Origin: Acetobacteraceae bacterium
GTDB lineage: Bacteria; Pseudomonadota; Alphaproteobacteria; Acetobacterales; Acetobacteraceae
Length of the DNA stretch: 6,224 bases
Reading direction: 5' to 3'
Assembly (NCBI GenBank): GCA_003164305.1
Contig: PLSZ01000166.1
Span: forward strand, 342 to 6,565
In this document: piece after piece, positions 6,113 through 6,224 of the stretch
Position numbering within the stretch: the stretch's first letter is position 1
How the letters are laid out: each line of letters begins with the position of its first letter
The notes under the pieces: model-generated
What the model was told of the DNA's origin: nothing
The model's database searches: none
The model's input: only the letters and a program-made list of their open reading frames with translations
Program-made: the position numbers and the translations under genes

Positions 6113-6224
6113 TCTCAGTGGTGATTGTCACTTGGAACCGGCGCAGTTTCCTACACGCCTGCCTCACCTCCCTCTCCCGGCAGACTGGGGCGGAATTCGA
6201 GACCATCGTGGTGGATAACGGCTC
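6109..6224 (+). CDS. Family 2 glycosyltransferase, N-terminal part (3' end outside window)
   Basis: The frame closed by TAG at 6097-6099 becomes open and reads LISVVIVTWNRRSF from 6109. It ends in ETIVVDNGS at the window edge. The VVIVTWNR first strand and the IVVDNGS nucleotide-binding turn are the standard opening of GT-A fold family 2 glycosyltransferases, which move a sugar from a nucleotide donor to a lipid, polysaccharide or protein acceptor, usually at the inner face of the membrane. Only about 38 codons are visible, so donor and acceptor cannot be guessed. No in-frame ATG exists between the stop and the first strand. The start is therefore TTG at 6109 (used here) or GTG at 6118 or 6121. 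Neither has an obvious Shine-Dalgarno sequence. It begins 98 bases after the kinase stop on the same strand. Confidence 0.8.
   Translation, partial: MISVVIVTWNRRSFLHACLTSLSRQTGAEFETIVVDNG

Overview
The window is GC-rich and densely coded. The intergenic spaces are short, apart from about 275 bases upstream of the globin gene and about 160 bases between the divergent genes near 3.6-3.7 kb. Base composition, the CCCCGGG-type intergenic palindrome at 404-482 and the protein families (ADYC-domain protein, DUF4118/PAS hybrid histidine kinase, stand-alone SufE) fit an alphaproteobacterium, perhaps of the Rhodospirillales/Acetobacteraceae kind. This taxonomic guess is an inference from the text of the sequence only. 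I see no mobile element, CRISPR array, tRNA or rRNA.

Layout. The window opens inside the 3' end of an ADYC-domain gene (+, 1-309). A palindrome-rich spacer follows, then a single-domain globin gene (+, 585-1010). Facing it is a three-gene minus-strand operon, transcribed from 3580 down to 1030: an amidohydrolase_2 protein with the active-site pattern of non-oxidative aromatic acid decarboxylases, a SufE protein, and an HcaT-like MFS transporter. The three are packed with 0- and 1-base junctions. The globin and transporter genes converge, and one small hairpin contains both stop codons. Divergent from the operon, a 755-residue membrane-bound hybrid histidine kinase (+, 3743-6010) has two PAS domains and a C-terminal receiver. 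The window ends just inside a family 2 glycosyltransferase gene (+, from about 6109).

How the genes may work together. The only strong functional grouping is the minus-strand operon. A decarboxylase-like hydrolase and a transporter related to 3-phenylpropionate permeases suggest uptake or export and conversion of an aromatic or carboxylated compound. The SufE between them is a sulfur-transfer protein for Fe-S assembly and has no obvious link to that chemistry. The kinase has no separate response regulator in view and is an orphan sensor here. The globin, kinase and glycosyltransferase look like independent units.

Nothing here clearly amounts to a new defence or mobile system. The points most worth a second look are the SufE-containing operon, the mutually exclusive hairpins in the divergent intergenic region, the shared-stop hairpin between convergent genes, the long perfect inverted repeat, and the start region of the glycosyltransferase.
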